Virus record (IMG/VR): IMGVR_UViG_3300042321_000120
Coordinates: 1-22,541 of that record
Length of the DNA: 22,541 nucleotides
DNA from: a virus
Strand: one strand, 5' to 3'
In this document: piece by piece, positions 7,923-16,650 of the stretch
Position numbering within the stretch: position 1 is the first letter of the stretch
Layout: every line of letters starts with the position of its first letter
Program-made: the position numbers and the translations under genes
Notes under the pieces: generated by a model
The model's input: only the letters and a program-made list of their open reading frames with translations
Told to the model about the DNA's origin: nothing
The model's database searches: none

Positions 7923-8569
7923 TGATCAATGCAGATAGACGGCTCAAGTCGATCTATGTTGAAAATTTAGATGCTCTGTTAGCAAAATTAAAAGAAATAG
8001 ACCCAGAGGCTCACAGAATTTTTAGGCGTGAATTGCGCAAACAAATTAAACCTGTAGAGCAGTTAGCAAAAAAGTTTGTACCAGCTGAGGTGTTTCCAGG
8101 ATGGCGCGATACAAAGCCTTATTATCCTGCAGCTTGGGGATGGGCTAAAGACACAGTTCATAGAGGTAGGACTTATGGCAAAACAGGTGAGTCTAGGTGG
8201 CAATGGTCGCAAGAGCAAGCAAGATCAGGCATATCAATAAGTAATGCAAAAACAAAAGTACAAAGAATTAAAGGCACTACTTTTGGTGTAACAGCTTTAG
8301 CACTTATGAATAAGTCAGTACCAGGTATAATTTATGAATTAGCAGGATCAGGCAGTACTAGGTCTAAAGCAAAAACAAGGCGTGTTAGCCGTAACCCAGA
8401 GGCCAGTAATTTATTTATAAAAAGAGTAAATGAAACAAGCGGTACAATTGCCTCAGATGGTAAAGGAAAAAGGTTAATTTACAAGGCCACAGCTGAAAAA
8501 GGTGAGCAGGCTCTTGCTAATATTGCAGAGGTGTTAAAAAAATATCTAGGCAAAGAATTTAGAGGTTAA
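7922..8569 (+). CDS. Virion protein, possibly gp10-like
   Basis: A 215-residue basic protein between the tail chaperones and the tape measure. Its N-terminal helix (NLDALLAKLKEIDPEAHRIF) followed by RKQIKPVEQLAKKFVPA, and a late segment with VPGIIYELAGSG, are reminiscent of HK97 gp10-like minor head/tail proteins. Those usually sit upstream, between the connector and tail terminator, where no such gene is found here. The call is therefore tentative. The start codon overlaps the frameshift ORF stop as TAATG. The C-terminus is lysine-rich and helical. A tail-specific protein is equally possible. Confidence 0.5.
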   Translation: MINADRRLKSIYVENLDALLAKLKEIDPEAHRIFRRELRKQIKPVEQLAKKFVPAEVFPGWRDTKPYYPAAWGWAKDTVHRGRTYGKTGESRWQWSQEQARSGISISNAKTKVQRIKGTTFGVTALALMNKSVPGIIYELAGSGSTRSKAKTRRVSRNPEASNLFIKRVNETSGTIASDGKGKRLIYKATAEKGEQALANIAEVLKKYLGKEFRG

Positions 8570-8571
8570 TC

Positions 8572-10476
8572 ATGGCTTTAAGTAGCAATGTAGTCATAAA
8601 CTTTTTAACCAAGTTTGATAAAAAAGGTTTAGAAAAAGCTACAAAAGAGCTAAAAGGTTTTGATGCTTTTATTGCTAAAAGCAAGTTTGCAGGCAAAGCC
8701 GCACTTGTTACAGCTGGCATTGCAGGCGTTATTGCAATGGAAAGATTGGCTAGATCCTCAATAAGAGCTGCCCTTGAACAAGAAAAATTAGATAAATCTG
8801 TTGAACAATCATTAAGATCAATAAATGAATTAGGCTCAATTACAGCTTTAAACACTTTTATAAGTGATGTAGAAAAAGCTGCAAACATAACTAAAAATGA
8901 ATTGACACCTGCAATAAATGGTTTAATTATTCAAACTGGTGATCTAACAAAAGCACAAGATTTATTTAATATTGCAGTTGATACAAGTGCAGGTGCAGGT
9001 TTAAATTTAGCTCAAGTTTCAGATGCGTTAGGTAAAGCTAGTAGAGGTAATTTTAAAGCTTTAGGCGCATTAGGTTTAGGTTTTGATGCACTGACAGCTA
9101 AAGAAATTGGTTTAGCAGAGATCACAGATTATTTAACTTTAAAATTTGGTGGCGCGGCAGTAAGAGCTACAGAGACTTTTGGTGGTCAATTAGATGCTTT
9201 AAAAATTAGTGCAGGTGCAGCGCAAACAGCTTTAGGTGAAGGATTTATTACAGCTTTTGAAATTATTGCAGATGGTGGGGATGCAGCTGATTTTTTTGGC
9301 ACTAAATTAGAACAATTGGGATTAAATGGTGGTTATATTTTAATTGGCTTGGCAGATAAAGTTTCTAAAATTACAGATGCTTTTGATGTTTTAAGTTCAA
9401 AATTTGAAGGCACTGCGGCTGGCAATCTGTTAAAATTTTTATTTACTACAAAACAGATACCTGTTATTGGTGGATGGTTAGAGGGCTTTGAAAATCTAGC
9501 TAAAGAAGGCAAAAAAATTGCAGAGACTACAGGCAAAACTTTAGAGCAAACAGAGCAAGAGGCTGCAATAGCCAAAAAACTTGCAGCTTTGCAAGGTAAA
9601 TTAGACAAGATAGCAGCTGGAACTTTAAACAAACAGAAAAAATTAACAGCTGAGAAAAAAGCACAAGAGGCTTTAGATAAGAAAAAGGCAGAGCTTGAGG
9701 CTATGTTTGATATGGATCGCATTAACTTACAAGCTGCCTTGAGCCGCAAGTTAAATGCTGAGGATGAAATAAGAGTTAAGATATTACAAAAATTAGCTGA
9801 TGGTACAAAGAGTGCAGTAGATGAAGCGCAACGCTATGCAGATGTTTTAAAAGTAATTGAGGATGGACAGATTACTACTGCAGAGGTAGAAATGTTAGCG
9901 AAAAAATGGGGCATGACTACTGAGGGTGTTTTATTATATTTACAACAATTGTTTGCAGCTAATGAGGAATTGCGCAAAATGTTGGCATTGCTAGATGAGT
10001 TAAGCAAAAAGAAATTACCTCAAGTACCTTTAGGTCAAACTTTTGAATACCAGCAACAACAATTTCAACGCACTACATCTGCAGCATTTCAAGAGGCAGT
10101 TTTGACAGGTCAAGCCCCTAATGTTTTAGGCCAGGAAGTTTTTGAAAGTTTGAGACAAGAGGGTTTAAATAGGGCTATGTCTGGATCAAGTGCTAGATAT
10201 ACCGCACAAGCTGTAGATTATTTTCAAAAATTATTTGATGTGCCGCGTATGGCAGATGGTGGCATTGTAAATCAGCCAACTTTAGCAATGATTGGTGAAG
10301 CTGGTGCAGAGGCAGTTATTCCATTAGATCGCATGGGTAGCATGGGTACAAAGGTAGTTGTAAATGTACAAGGCTCTGTTATCTCTGAGGGTCAATTACA
10401 ATCTGTAATCCAAGATGTTTTGTATAACTTAAACCGAACTGGGGCGGTCACTCAGCTCACAAACTTAGGTAGATAA
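8572..10476 (+). CDS. Tape measure protein
   Basis: A 634-residue, helix-rich protein that sets tail length. A hydrophobic stretch (AALVTAGIAGVIAM) lies near residues 43-56. Alanine-rich helical segments continue to about 300, and a charged lysine/glutamate coiled-coil region covers about 320-480. Near the C-terminus, ADGGIVNQPTLAMIGEAG and AVIPLDRM form the well-known tape measure end motif. At about 0.15 nm per residue the tail would be near 95 nm, which is an inference from other siphophages. It is short for the family. It shares a TAATG junction with the next gene. Confidence 0.93.
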   Translation: MALSSNVVINFLTKFDKKGLEKATKELKGFDAFIAKSKFAGKAALVTAGIAGVIAMERLARSSIRAALEQEKLDKSVEQSLRSINELGSITALNTFISDVEKAANITKNELTPAINGLIIQTGDLTKAQDLFNIAVDTSAGAGLNLAQVSDALGKASRGNFKALGALGLGFDALTAKEIGLAEITDYLTLKFGGAAVRATETFGGQLDALKISAGAAQTALGEGFITAFEIIADGGDAADFFGTKLEQLGLNGGYILIGLADKVSKITDAFDVLSSKFEGTAAGNLLKFLFTTKQIPVIGGWLEGFENLAKEGKKIAETTGKTLEQTEQEAAIAKKLAALQGKLDKIAAGTLNKQKKLTAEKKAQEALDKKKAELEAMFDMDRINLQAALSRKLNAEDEIRVKILQKLADGTKSAVDEAQRYADVLKVIEDGQITTAEVEMLAKKWGMTTEGVLLYLQQLFAANEELRKMLALLDELSKKKLPQVPLGQTFEYQQQQFQRTTSAAFQEAVLTGQAPNVLGQEVFESLRQEGLNRAMSGSSARYTAQAVDYFQKLFDVPRMADGGIVNQPTLAMIGEAGAEAVIPLDRMGSMGTKVVVNVQGSVISEGQLQSVIQDVLYNLNRTGAVTQLTNLGR

Positions 10477-11729
10477 TGTCAGCTGCAGTTTTAAAAGTAG
10501 AGGTAGATTTTTCTCAGGGCGCAAGTTTTGACCCAGCTCTTGTGCTTGATGATCCTGCCACACCATTAGATGTTGCAGTATTAGGTATTGTAGCGGCAGA
10601 TGCTGTAGATATAACACCATTTGTAACTCAAGTATTTATTAGGCGTGCATTTAACAGATCATCTGACTCATTTACTGGTGGCAGTGCTAAAGTTGTCTTT
10701 GTTGATCAAACAGGTGAATTTAATCCTGCGAACACATTATCAGTTTTGTACGGCAAAATTAAACCTATGAGAAAGATTAGATTTACAGCTGAATTTAACA
10801 GTGTTAATTACAATCTAGGATCTTTTTATGTACAACAATGGGATTACAAAAGTCCTACAGGTTTTGACCCAGCCTATGTAACTTTAAATTGTGTGGATGG
10901 TTTTCAATTATTAAATCTGACTACAATAAATACTGTCTCTGGTGGCACAGCGGGACAGACAACTGCACAAAGGATTACAAACTTATTGGATGCTGGACAG
11001 TGGCCAATTGGTATGAGAGATATTTCAACTACGGCAACTACATTGGTGCAGGCAGATACAGGGGCATCAAGATCTTTACTAGGTGCGCTGCAGGTGGTAG
11101 AGCAGACAGACCTTGGGGCTTTATACATTGATGAAAGGGGCTTTGTTAAATTCCTATCGCGCAATGACATTATTACTGCATCAGGTGGCACATTGACTAA
11201 ATTTTCAGATCAAGTGGGGTCAGGTGACATCACTTACCAGGCAGCTCAATTTGATATATCAGATTATCAGCTTATAAATAAAGCTGAGGTTACCCCTACT
11301 GGGTTGACAACTCAGGTTGCATCTAATACTGACAGCATTGATGATTACTTCCAACATAGCAGAATTAGATCAGGCATTATGACTACAGAGGCAGATGCCC
11401 TAAACCAGGCTTTAATGATTGTAGCCTCACGCAAAGAGCAAGGGGTAGATCTACAATTAAACGCCTTGACTGTGGATGCTTATTCCTCAATTGATCCAGC
11501 TAGAGTAACTGCAGCTTTACAGTTAGATATATTTAACCCTATAGAGGTTACCCAAACTCTGCCTGCAGGCAATGTAGTAACTCAGAGCGTAATTGCGGGT
11601 GTCCAATATGAAATAACACCAAGTAGTTTTTTAGTAACATTTACTTGCGCTCAACCTTTTGCAAGTGGGTTTGTGCTAGACTCATTAGTAGATGGAATTT
11701 TGAGTGAAGACAGCTTGTCCTACAACTAG
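10476..11729 (+). CDS. Minor tail protein, tail tip/hub component
   Basis: A 417-residue, beta-rich protein following the tape measure. Segments such as DITPFVTQVFIRRAFNRSSD, FTGGSAKVVFVDQTGEFNP and LGSFYVQQWDYKSP suggest a gp27-like or distal-tail hub fold, a core part of siphophage tail tips that holds the fibres. I cannot separate distal tail (Dit) from tail-associated (Tal) roles by eye. No peptidase or lysozyme motif is visible. It begins inside the tape measure stop codon and is followed by a ribosome binding site for the fibre gene. Confidence 0.75.
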   Translation: MSAAVLKVEVDFSQGASFDPALVLDDPATPLDVAVLGIVAADAVDITPFVTQVFIRRAFNRSSDSFTGGSAKVVFVDQTGEFNPANTLSVLYGKIKPMRKIRFTAEFNSVNYNLGSFYVQQWDYKSPTGFDPAYVTLNCVDGFQLLNLTTINTVSGGTAGQTTAQRITNLLDAGQWPIGMRDISTTATTLVQADTGASRSLLGALQVVEQTDLGALYIDERGFVKFLSRNDIITASGGTLTKFSDQVGSGDITYQAAQFDISDYQLINKAEVTPTGLTTQVASNTDSIDDYFQHSRIRSGIMTTEADALNQALMIVASRKEQGVDLQLNALTVDAYSSIDPARVTAALQLDIFNPIEVTQTLPAGNVVTQSVIAGVQYEITPSSFLVTFTCAQPFASGFVLDSLVDGILSEDSLSYN

Positions 11730-11739
11730 GAGATAATCA

Positions 11740-13014
11740 ATGGCGGGTGCTGGTTACAAATTGTTTAATACTGGTGATGTTTTACTTGCCAGTGAAGTAA
11801 ATACCTATTTGATGCAACAAACAGTAATGAGTTTTGCAGACTCAGCCGCCCGAACCACTGCATTATCAGGTGTGTTGGCTGAGGGTATGGTCAGTTATCT
11901 TAGAGATACAAATGTGGTTGAAATTTACAATGGATCAGCCTGGGCATCATTAGATGATCCTAATGCTATTCAAAACACTATCGTTGATGCTAAAGGTGAT
12001 TTAATAACTGCAACAGCAGCAGATACACCAGCTCGCCTAGCAGTAGGATCTAATGGCGACACACTTGTCGCGGATAGTTCCGCAACTACAGGTTTGCGCT
12101 ACACACCAACAGGTTTGAGCAATCCAATTATCAATGGCGGTATGGATATATGGCAAAGAGGTACTTCTTTTACTGTTGGCAATACTGTTTATCTTATGGA
12201 TAGATGGTATAACACAGGCGATACCAACTTAACAGTTACAAGAGACACAGATGTTCCAACTAATCCTTATTTTAATTATTCTGCTAAATTGGTAGGAACT
12301 GGAACTCAATCAATAAGTCAAAAGATTGAATCTGCTAACTCTGCTAGGTTGGCTGGGCAGGTAGTTACTATTTCACTATATGCTAAAAAAACTAGTGGTA
12401 CTGGTGCCTTAAATATAAATATTTATTATCCATCAGCAACCGACAATTTTGCATCAATAACCCAAATTGGTTCAGCGTTACAAATGTCTAGTAATCCTGG
12501 TTCTTCTTGGACTAGATATTCTGTAACAACTGCTGCATTACCTGCTGATGTTCAAAAAGGTTTTGTTGTTTTAATTGACAATGTTAATACTCACACTATT
12601 TTTGTTACAGGTGTTCAGATTGATGTGGGTTCGGTTGCTTTACCTTTTCGCAGAGCAGGCGGAACAATTCAAGGCGAGTTAGCCGCTTGCCAGAGGTATT
12701 ATTATAGAAATACAGATAGTAGCGGTGTCGCTTATCAAGGTGTAGGTCAGGCTATGTCTACAACAGTTGTTGATACCGCTTACTTCTTACCAGTAACTAT
12801 GAGAACCAATCCATCTACCTTGGAAACTTCAAATATGGCAGTTTATGCTTCAGGTGCTACTAGAAGTGGCGGTACTTTTACTTTGCTATACGCAAATCAA
12901 AATACGCCCACAATTAGATACACACACGGATCGGCAGTATTTACAAATGGTAGTGCGGCTTGGTTAGTAGGAAATTCAGCAAATTGCTATGTCGGACTAA
13001 GTGCGGAGTTATAA
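11740..13014 (+). CDS. Tail fibre / receptor-binding protein
   Basis: A 424-residue fibre protein. Residues 1-70 form an attachment domain (YKLFNTGDVLLASEVNTYL, and EIYNGSAW). Residues 80-125 carry a linker with DAKGDLITATAADTPARLAV and GDTLVAD, a module common in phage fibres. From 128 on, INGGMDIWQRGTSF, LMDRWY and a jelly-roll-like beta region ending PFRRAGGTIQGELAACQRYYY resemble carbohydrate-binding fibre heads. About 90 further residues form the probable receptor tip. It is expected to bind cell-surface glycan. AGGAGAT precedes the start. Confidence 0.87.
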   Translation: MAGAGYKLFNTGDVLLASEVNTYLMQQTVMSFADSAARTTALSGVLAEGMVSYLRDTNVVEIYNGSAWASLDDPNAIQNTIVDAKGDLITATAADTPARLAVGSNGDTLVADSSATTGLRYTPTGLSNPIINGGMDIWQRGTSFTVGNTVYLMDRWYNTGDTNLTVTRDTDVPTNPYFNYSAKLVGTGTQSISQKIESANSARLAGQVVTISLYAKKTSGTGALNINIYYPSATDNFASITQIGSALQMSSNPGSSWTRYSVTTAALPADVQKGFVVLIDNVNTHTIFVTGVQIDVGSVALPFRRAGGTIQGELAACQRYYYRNTDSSGVAYQGVGQAMSTTVVDTAYFLPVTMRTNPSTLETSNMAVYASGATRSGGTFTLLYANQNTPTIRYTHGSAVFTNGSAAWLVGNSANCYVGLSAEL

Positions 13015-13016
13015 AA

Positions 13017-13151
13017 ATGGATAATGTTACTTTTTTTACAGATGAATTAAATGGTTCAGTACACGCCATAATTGACCGAGGCAATAATGAGTTTACTTCT
13101 ATGCTGAAATCAACTTATGATGAAATGATAGCGGCACAATCCACCCCGTAA
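13017..13151 (+). CDS. Small protein after the tail fibre
   Basis: A 44-residue ORF beginning MDNVTFFTDELNGSVHAI and ending with a helix containing YDEMIAAQ. The start at 13017 is two bases after the fibre stop. A longer in-frame version from 12960 would run through the fibre gene and is less likely. No strong ribosome binding site is seen, so expression may depend on translation of the fibre gene. The position suggests a fibre chaperone or accessory virion protein, but nothing in the sequence proves it. Confidence 0.65.
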   Translation: MDNVTFFTDELNGSVHAIIDRGNNEFTSMLKSTYDEMIAAQSTP

Positions 13152-13239
13152 GTGTGGAATAGTTAACTAGCTGATTAGTTCCTCCTGAGCAACGAGGTTA
13201 AAAGGCTCATATTTTTATGCCCAAAATCAAAGGAGAATA

Positions 13240-15456
13240 ATGGTTCCACCATATGGCGATGATATAACTGAACGCATACCCGTTCCATTATCTAATCCAG
13301 CAGGTGCTACATCTTATGCCTTAACTGGCGTTGCCTATGATATGGCTATTGCAGGATTACCATTCTTTGTTAATGCCTCCGATGATACACCTTATCGTAG
13401 AGTTACAGCACAGTATCGTAAGCAACAGATTGACCAAACTAGAGAAGCTGGTGAGCAGACACTTACTGGTTGGTGGTTAAGAAGTCAGTCATCATTTCAT
13501 CAAGGACAAGGTATTAACTTCTTTGAACCTATCCAAGATGAGTCATTAAGATTTCAATATACAGAATCTAAAGGTTGTGATATCTGGACTAGAGGACAGG
13601 TAACATTACTTAACTCTGTATCTAATGTGCATACAGTTACTGGTCCAATGAGATCTGATCTACGACCTAGCCAATATGTTAGATCTATTCAGTGGACAAA
13701 AAACAGTAATTTATATAACGGTATTTTATTAGCAGATGAATATGATATAGACAAAGTATTCCCTCGTATTACTGTATCTATTAACAACAAGGCTTTAACA
13801 TCTAACGTAGCAACACTTACTACCACAGCAGCTCACGGGCTATCTGTAGGTATGCAGATTACTATCACTGGAGTAGATGCTACATTTAATGGTGAGTACA
13901 CAATTACTGGTGTACCTACAACCACTACCTTTACCTATGCTAAGACAGCAACTAACGTAGTTTCAACTCCAGTATCTCCTGTTGGAACTGGCACTGCTGA
14001 GGTAATCCATTTTATAGATTACAACGCTGGTACGGATGATCCAGTATTTGGTATCTGCGATGATGGTGTGTATGCCTATTGGGTAACTAACCAAACCTCA
14101 GGTGGCGCTGATAAGATTCATATGTATAAGAAGTTACTTACAGATGATAGTTCAGTATCGCCTACCTTAATGTTTAATGCTACAGGTATTGTAGTTACTA
14201 ATGCAGTTTTAGAATTTACTAAAGAGCGTATTGTTGCCTGTATTAATAATAAGGTTTATGAAATATCAACTACTGCTACTGCTTTACCTACTGCTGTATA
14301 TACCCATTCAACAGATGACTTTGTTTATACTGGTATAACATCAAGCGGTGCAGCTATATATGTAACTGGCTATAGTGGTATTCAATCTACTATTCAGAAG
14401 TTTACTTTATCTACTACTGGAACTATGCCTACTTTAACTAGTGCCATTACTGCTGCTGAGTTACCAGCAGGTGAGAGAGTATTTGATATTTATTATTACC
14501 TAGGCTATATGGCAGTTGGTACTGATAAAGGTATTCGTATAGCAGTTGTATCAGATGATGGCTCTATTAACTATGGCCCATTAGTAGTAGAAACATCTCA
14601 ACCTGTCTATGATTTTGCTGCTAGAGATTCATATCTTTGGTGTGCATCTAGTGTAGATGGTGAACCTGGTGTAATTAGAATTAACCTAGGCTTACGCTTT
14701 GGTAATGATCTACTATTTGCTTATACAAATGATCTATATAAATCAGGAGTATCTGGCTTTACTACTACAGCTTGTGCCTTTATGGGTGATACTAACCAAC
14801 TAGCATTTATTACTGCTAACAATGGCACCACTGATGGTGCTATCTATATTGAAAATCTTAATGAGAAGATATCTGAAGGATATCTACAGACAGGCTTTAT
14901 CCGCTATAACACATTAGAGTTAAAGGTATATAAGTTATTACAGGCTAGAGTTGATAACTCTACTGGTGGATTAAATATAGATACCGTAACATTTGATGGG
15001 GATGAATACCGTATTGGTACCTTTGCACAGCAAAGTTCTGTACCTGAGGTAACAGTTTCATATCCAACAGGAGCGCAAGAGTATCTAGGATTTAAGTTTA
15101 CCCTTACTAGATCTACTACTAATACCTCACAAGGTCCAGTCTTTAATGGTTACAATCTTAAAGCATTACCTGCAGTACCTCGTCAGCGTTTAATCCAATA
15201 CCCACTATTCTGCTATGACCACGAGAGCGATAAGTTTGGTGTTGAAGAAGGATACGAAGGATCTGCATATGATCGTATGTCTGCATTAGAACAGGTAGAA
15301 AATGTAGGAGATACAGTTAGAGTTCAAGACTTCAGAACAGGTGAGTCATATCTTGGCCTTATTGAAGAACTTGATTTTATAAACAAGACACCATCAGGAC
15401 CTCGTTTCTCTGGCTACGGAGGAACACTGGTCGTAACAATTAGATCTATTTCATAG
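13240..15456 (+). CDS. Large beta-rich tail protein with inserted Ig-like domain
   Basis: A 738-residue protein expected in the tail. Residues 1-170 form a head domain with RVTAQYRKQQIDQTREAGEQ, GWWLRSQSSFHQG and INFFEP. Residues about 176-252 are an inserted module (NNKALTSNVATLTTTAAHGL, then YTITGVPTTTTFTYAK), a recognisable Ig-like repeat seen in phage tail proteins. The rest is a series of beta blades (FGICDDGVYAYWVTN, IYVTGYSGIQ, DSYLWCASS), suggesting a beta-propeller. The C-terminal 90 residues form a separate domain. AAAGGAG precedes the start after an 88-bp gap. Codon use is AAG-richer than in genes to its left. Confidence 0.8.
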   Translation: MVPPYGDDITERIPVPLSNPAGATSYALTGVAYDMAIAGLPFFVNASDDTPYRRVTAQYRKQQIDQTREAGEQTLTGWWLRSQSSFHQGQGINFFEPIQDESLRFQYTESKGCDIWTRGQVTLLNSVSNVHTVTGPMRSDLRPSQYVRSIQWTKNSNLYNGILLADEYDIDKVFPRITVSINNKALTSNVATLTTTAAHGLSVGMQITITGVDATFNGEYTITGVPTTTTFTYAKTATNVVSTPVSPVGTGTAEVIHFIDYNAGTDDPVFGICDDGVYAYWVTNQTSGGADKIHMYKKLLTDDSSVSPTLMFNATGIVVTNAVLEFTKERIVACINNKVYEISTTATALPTAVYTHSTDDFVYTGITSSGAAIYVTGYSGIQSTIQKFTLSTTGTMPTLTSAITAAELPAGERVFDIYYYLGYMAVGTDKGIRIAVVSDDGSINYGPLVVETSQPVYDFAARDSYLWCASSVDGEPGVIRINLGLRFGNDLLFAYTNDLYKSGVSGFTTTACAFMGDTNQLAFITANNGTTDGAIYIENLNEKISEGYLQTGFIRYNTLELKVYKLLQARVDNSTGGLNIDTVTFDGDEYRIGTFAQQSSVPEVTVSYPTGAQEYLGFKFTLTRSTTNTSQGPVFNGYNLKALPAVPRQRLIQYPLFCYDHESDKFGVEEGYEGSAYDRMSALEQVENVGDTVRVQDFRTGESYLGLIEELDFINKTPSGPRFSGYGGTLVVTIRSIS

Positions 15457-15464
15457 GAGCCATA

Positions 15465-15662
15465 ATGACCCCTTCTGACTGGGCTGCACTAGCAGTCTCT
15501 ATAACTACACTAATAGGCGCAATAGCGATGGGTGTAAGACACCTTGTGAAGCACTATTTATCCGAGCTTCGCCCGAATGGTGGATCAAGTTTAAAAGATT
15601 CCGTCAGTAGGTTGGAAAGACAAGTGGAGGAAATAATAAGTATACTTATCAACAAAAAATAA
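15465..15662 (+). CDS. Small membrane protein with C-terminal coiled coil
   Basis: A 65-residue protein with one membrane segment (about residues 7-24) followed by HLVKHYLSELRPNGG and an amphipathic coiled coil (43-64, DSVSRLERQVEEIISILI). It opens the lysis cassette and lies 9 bp after the large tail gene, whose stop overlaps its AGGAG ribosome binding site. The single TM plus cytoplasmic coiled coil suggests a holin partner or antiholin. A minor tail or scaffold role cannot be ruled out. Confidence 0.65.
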   Translation: MTPSDWAALAVSITTLIGAIAMGVRHLVKHYLSELRPNGGSSLKDSVSRLERQVEEIISILINKK

Positions 15663-15676
15663 ATAAGGGGGAATGA

Positions 15677-15922
15677 ATGGTTAAGGTTTACACATTACCA
15701 GATTGTGTGCAATGTGAGATGACTAAGAAGTTATTAGATAGAAGTAAAGTAAAGTATGAAGTAGTAGATATAAGCCAAGACCAAACTGCTAAAGAAACTG
15801 TAGAAGCATTAGGATATAAGCAGGCACCCGTAGTTGTTTATGATAAGTTCCACTGGTCAGGATTTAGACCAGATAAGATTAACGCATTACATTTGGCACT
15901 ACTAGAAAAAGGCGTAGCATAA
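15677..15922 (+). CDS. nrdH: NrdH-type glutaredoxin
   Basis: An 81-residue thioredoxin-fold protein. The active site CVQC is at residues 10-13, the conserved cis-proline is P51 in QAPVVVYD, and WSGFRP at 60-65 is the hallmark that separates NrdH-redoxins from ordinary glutaredoxins. NrdH supplies electrons to class Ib ribonucleotide reductase and is typical of Actinobacteria. No reductase gene is in the window, so it may serve the host enzyme or one encoded elsewhere on the phage. It sits inside the lysis cassette, which is an odd place. AAGGGGG is its ribosome binding site. Confidence 0.92.
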   Translation: MVKVYTLPDCVQCEMTKKLLDRSKVKYEVVDISQDQTAKETVEALGYKQAPVVVYDKFHWSGFRPDKINALHLALLEKGVA

Positions 15923-15942
15923 TATGGAAAAGGAAATAAAGA

Positions 15943-16386
15943 ATGAAACTTGTTGTAAAGAGAGCGACACCTGCTGCAATAGCAGTACTACGACAAGCGA
16001 CAGCATTGTGGCCCAAGCGCAAGAAAGCCTCAGACGGACTCTTGCCTTCATCGGCTCACATTAAACAAAGTCCCAACTCAGACCACAATACAGGACTAGC
16101 TGTAGATCTAACCCACGATCCAGATAATGGAGTAGATTGCAAAGATATCTATAAGAAACTACAGACAGATCGTAGAGTTAAGTACCTAATATTTAAAGGC
16201 AAGATCTGGAATCAAGTAGATGGTGAAAGAAGTTATAGCGGAAAGAATCCCCATAATAAACACTTGCATATATCCATAAAGGATCAGTATGCTAAAGATG
16301 ATTCCAACTGGTTCGGTTGGATGGGTGAGGTGCCTAAGAAGTTTACACTTCCTAAGCCATTACCTAAAAAGAAACAGGAGAAATAA
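15943..16386 (+). CDS. Endolysin, M15-like peptidase
   Basis: A 147-residue peptidoglycan peptidase. The zinc-binding pattern is visible: H48 and D55 in SDHNTGLAVDL, and H107/H109 in NKHLHIS, as in the D-Ala-D-Ala carboxypeptidase/L,D-endopeptidase (M15-type) fold. There is no signal peptide and no separate cell-wall-binding repeat, though the lysine- and proline-rich tail (KKFTLPKPLPKKK) could bind wall polymers. It overlaps the holin gene by TAATG and has an AAGGAAA ribosome binding site. Cleavage specificity cannot be told from sequence alone. Confidence 0.87.
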   Translation: MKLVVKRATPAAIAVLRQATALWPKRKKASDGLLPSSAHIKQSPNSDHNTGLAVDLTHDPDNGVDCKDIYKKLQTDRRVKYLIFKGKIWNQVDGERSYSGKNPHNKHLHISIKDQYAKDDSNWFGWMGEVPKKFTLPKPLPKKKQEK

Positions 16387-16595
16387 TGAAGGATCTACTA
16401 AAGAAGTTAAAGAGCAAGAAGGCTAAGGCTGCATTTAAGTCTTACCTACGAGCTGTACTTGCTTCAGCAGTAACAATGGGATTAGCACTAGCGGCTGACC
16501 TAGCACCAGAGTACGCAATCTTGATCGGATCTATCGCAGGTCCACTTGCTAAGTGGGCAGATAAGACTGAAAAAGAATACGGTCTGACTAAGTAG
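16386..16595 (+). CDS. Holin (putative), two membrane segments
   Basis: A 69-residue membrane protein directly downstream of the endolysin, sharing a TAATG junction with it. The lysine-rich N-terminus (residues 1-18) precedes two hydrophobic segments, SYLRAVLASAVTMGLALAA (19-37) and YAILIGSIAGPLAKW (43-57), with a charged tail ADKTEKEYG. Size, topology and place fit a holin that times pore formation for endolysin release. Eleven of 12 lysine codons are AAG, the opposite of the bias seen in the sampled head genes. An intrinsic terminator lies 26 bp after its stop. Confidence 0.8.
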   Translation: MKDLLKKLKSKKAKAAFKSYLRAVLASAVTMGLALAADLAPEYAILIGSIAGPLAKWADKTEKEYGLTK

Positions 16596-16620
16596 TTTTA
16601 ATACCGCGAGGCAATACAGG

Positions 16621-16650
16621 AGGGGCGCTTAACTGCGCCCTTCTTTTTTT
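16621..16650 (+). terminator. Intrinsic terminator of the late operon
   Basis: GGGCGC (16623-16628), loop TTAACT, and GCGCCC (16635-16640) form a perfect GC stem that A and G bases extend outward. It is followed by TTCTTTTTTT. This is a textbook rho-independent terminator for + strand transcription, 26 bp after the holin stop. It also overlaps the 3' end of the minus-strand gene 16629-16742. Confidence 0.93.

Noticed and set aside
9333-9749. 138-codon minus-strand open frame under the tape measure gene
   Set aside because: Antisense shadow of an AAA/GCA-rich coding region, with no ribosome binding site or protein motif.
12960-13016. Upstream in-frame extension of the small post-fibre ORF
   Set aside because: It would overlap the fibre gene C-terminus. 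The ATG at 13017 just after the fibre stop is simpler.
13058-13075. ACACGCCATAATT match to the accessory-region motif
   Set aside because: It lies within coding sequence, and a shared 13-mer is expected by chance in a window of this size.
13152-13239. Short inverted repeats (AACTA/TAGTT, GAGC/GCTC) in the gap after the fibre ORFs
   Set aside because: Stems of 4-5 bp are not convincing as a terminator.
15924-16064. Cys-rich 46-residue frame overlapping the endolysin start (begins MEKEIKNETCCKE)
   Set aside because: No ribosome binding site, and it lies in an alternative frame of a well-supported endolysin. Probably chance.
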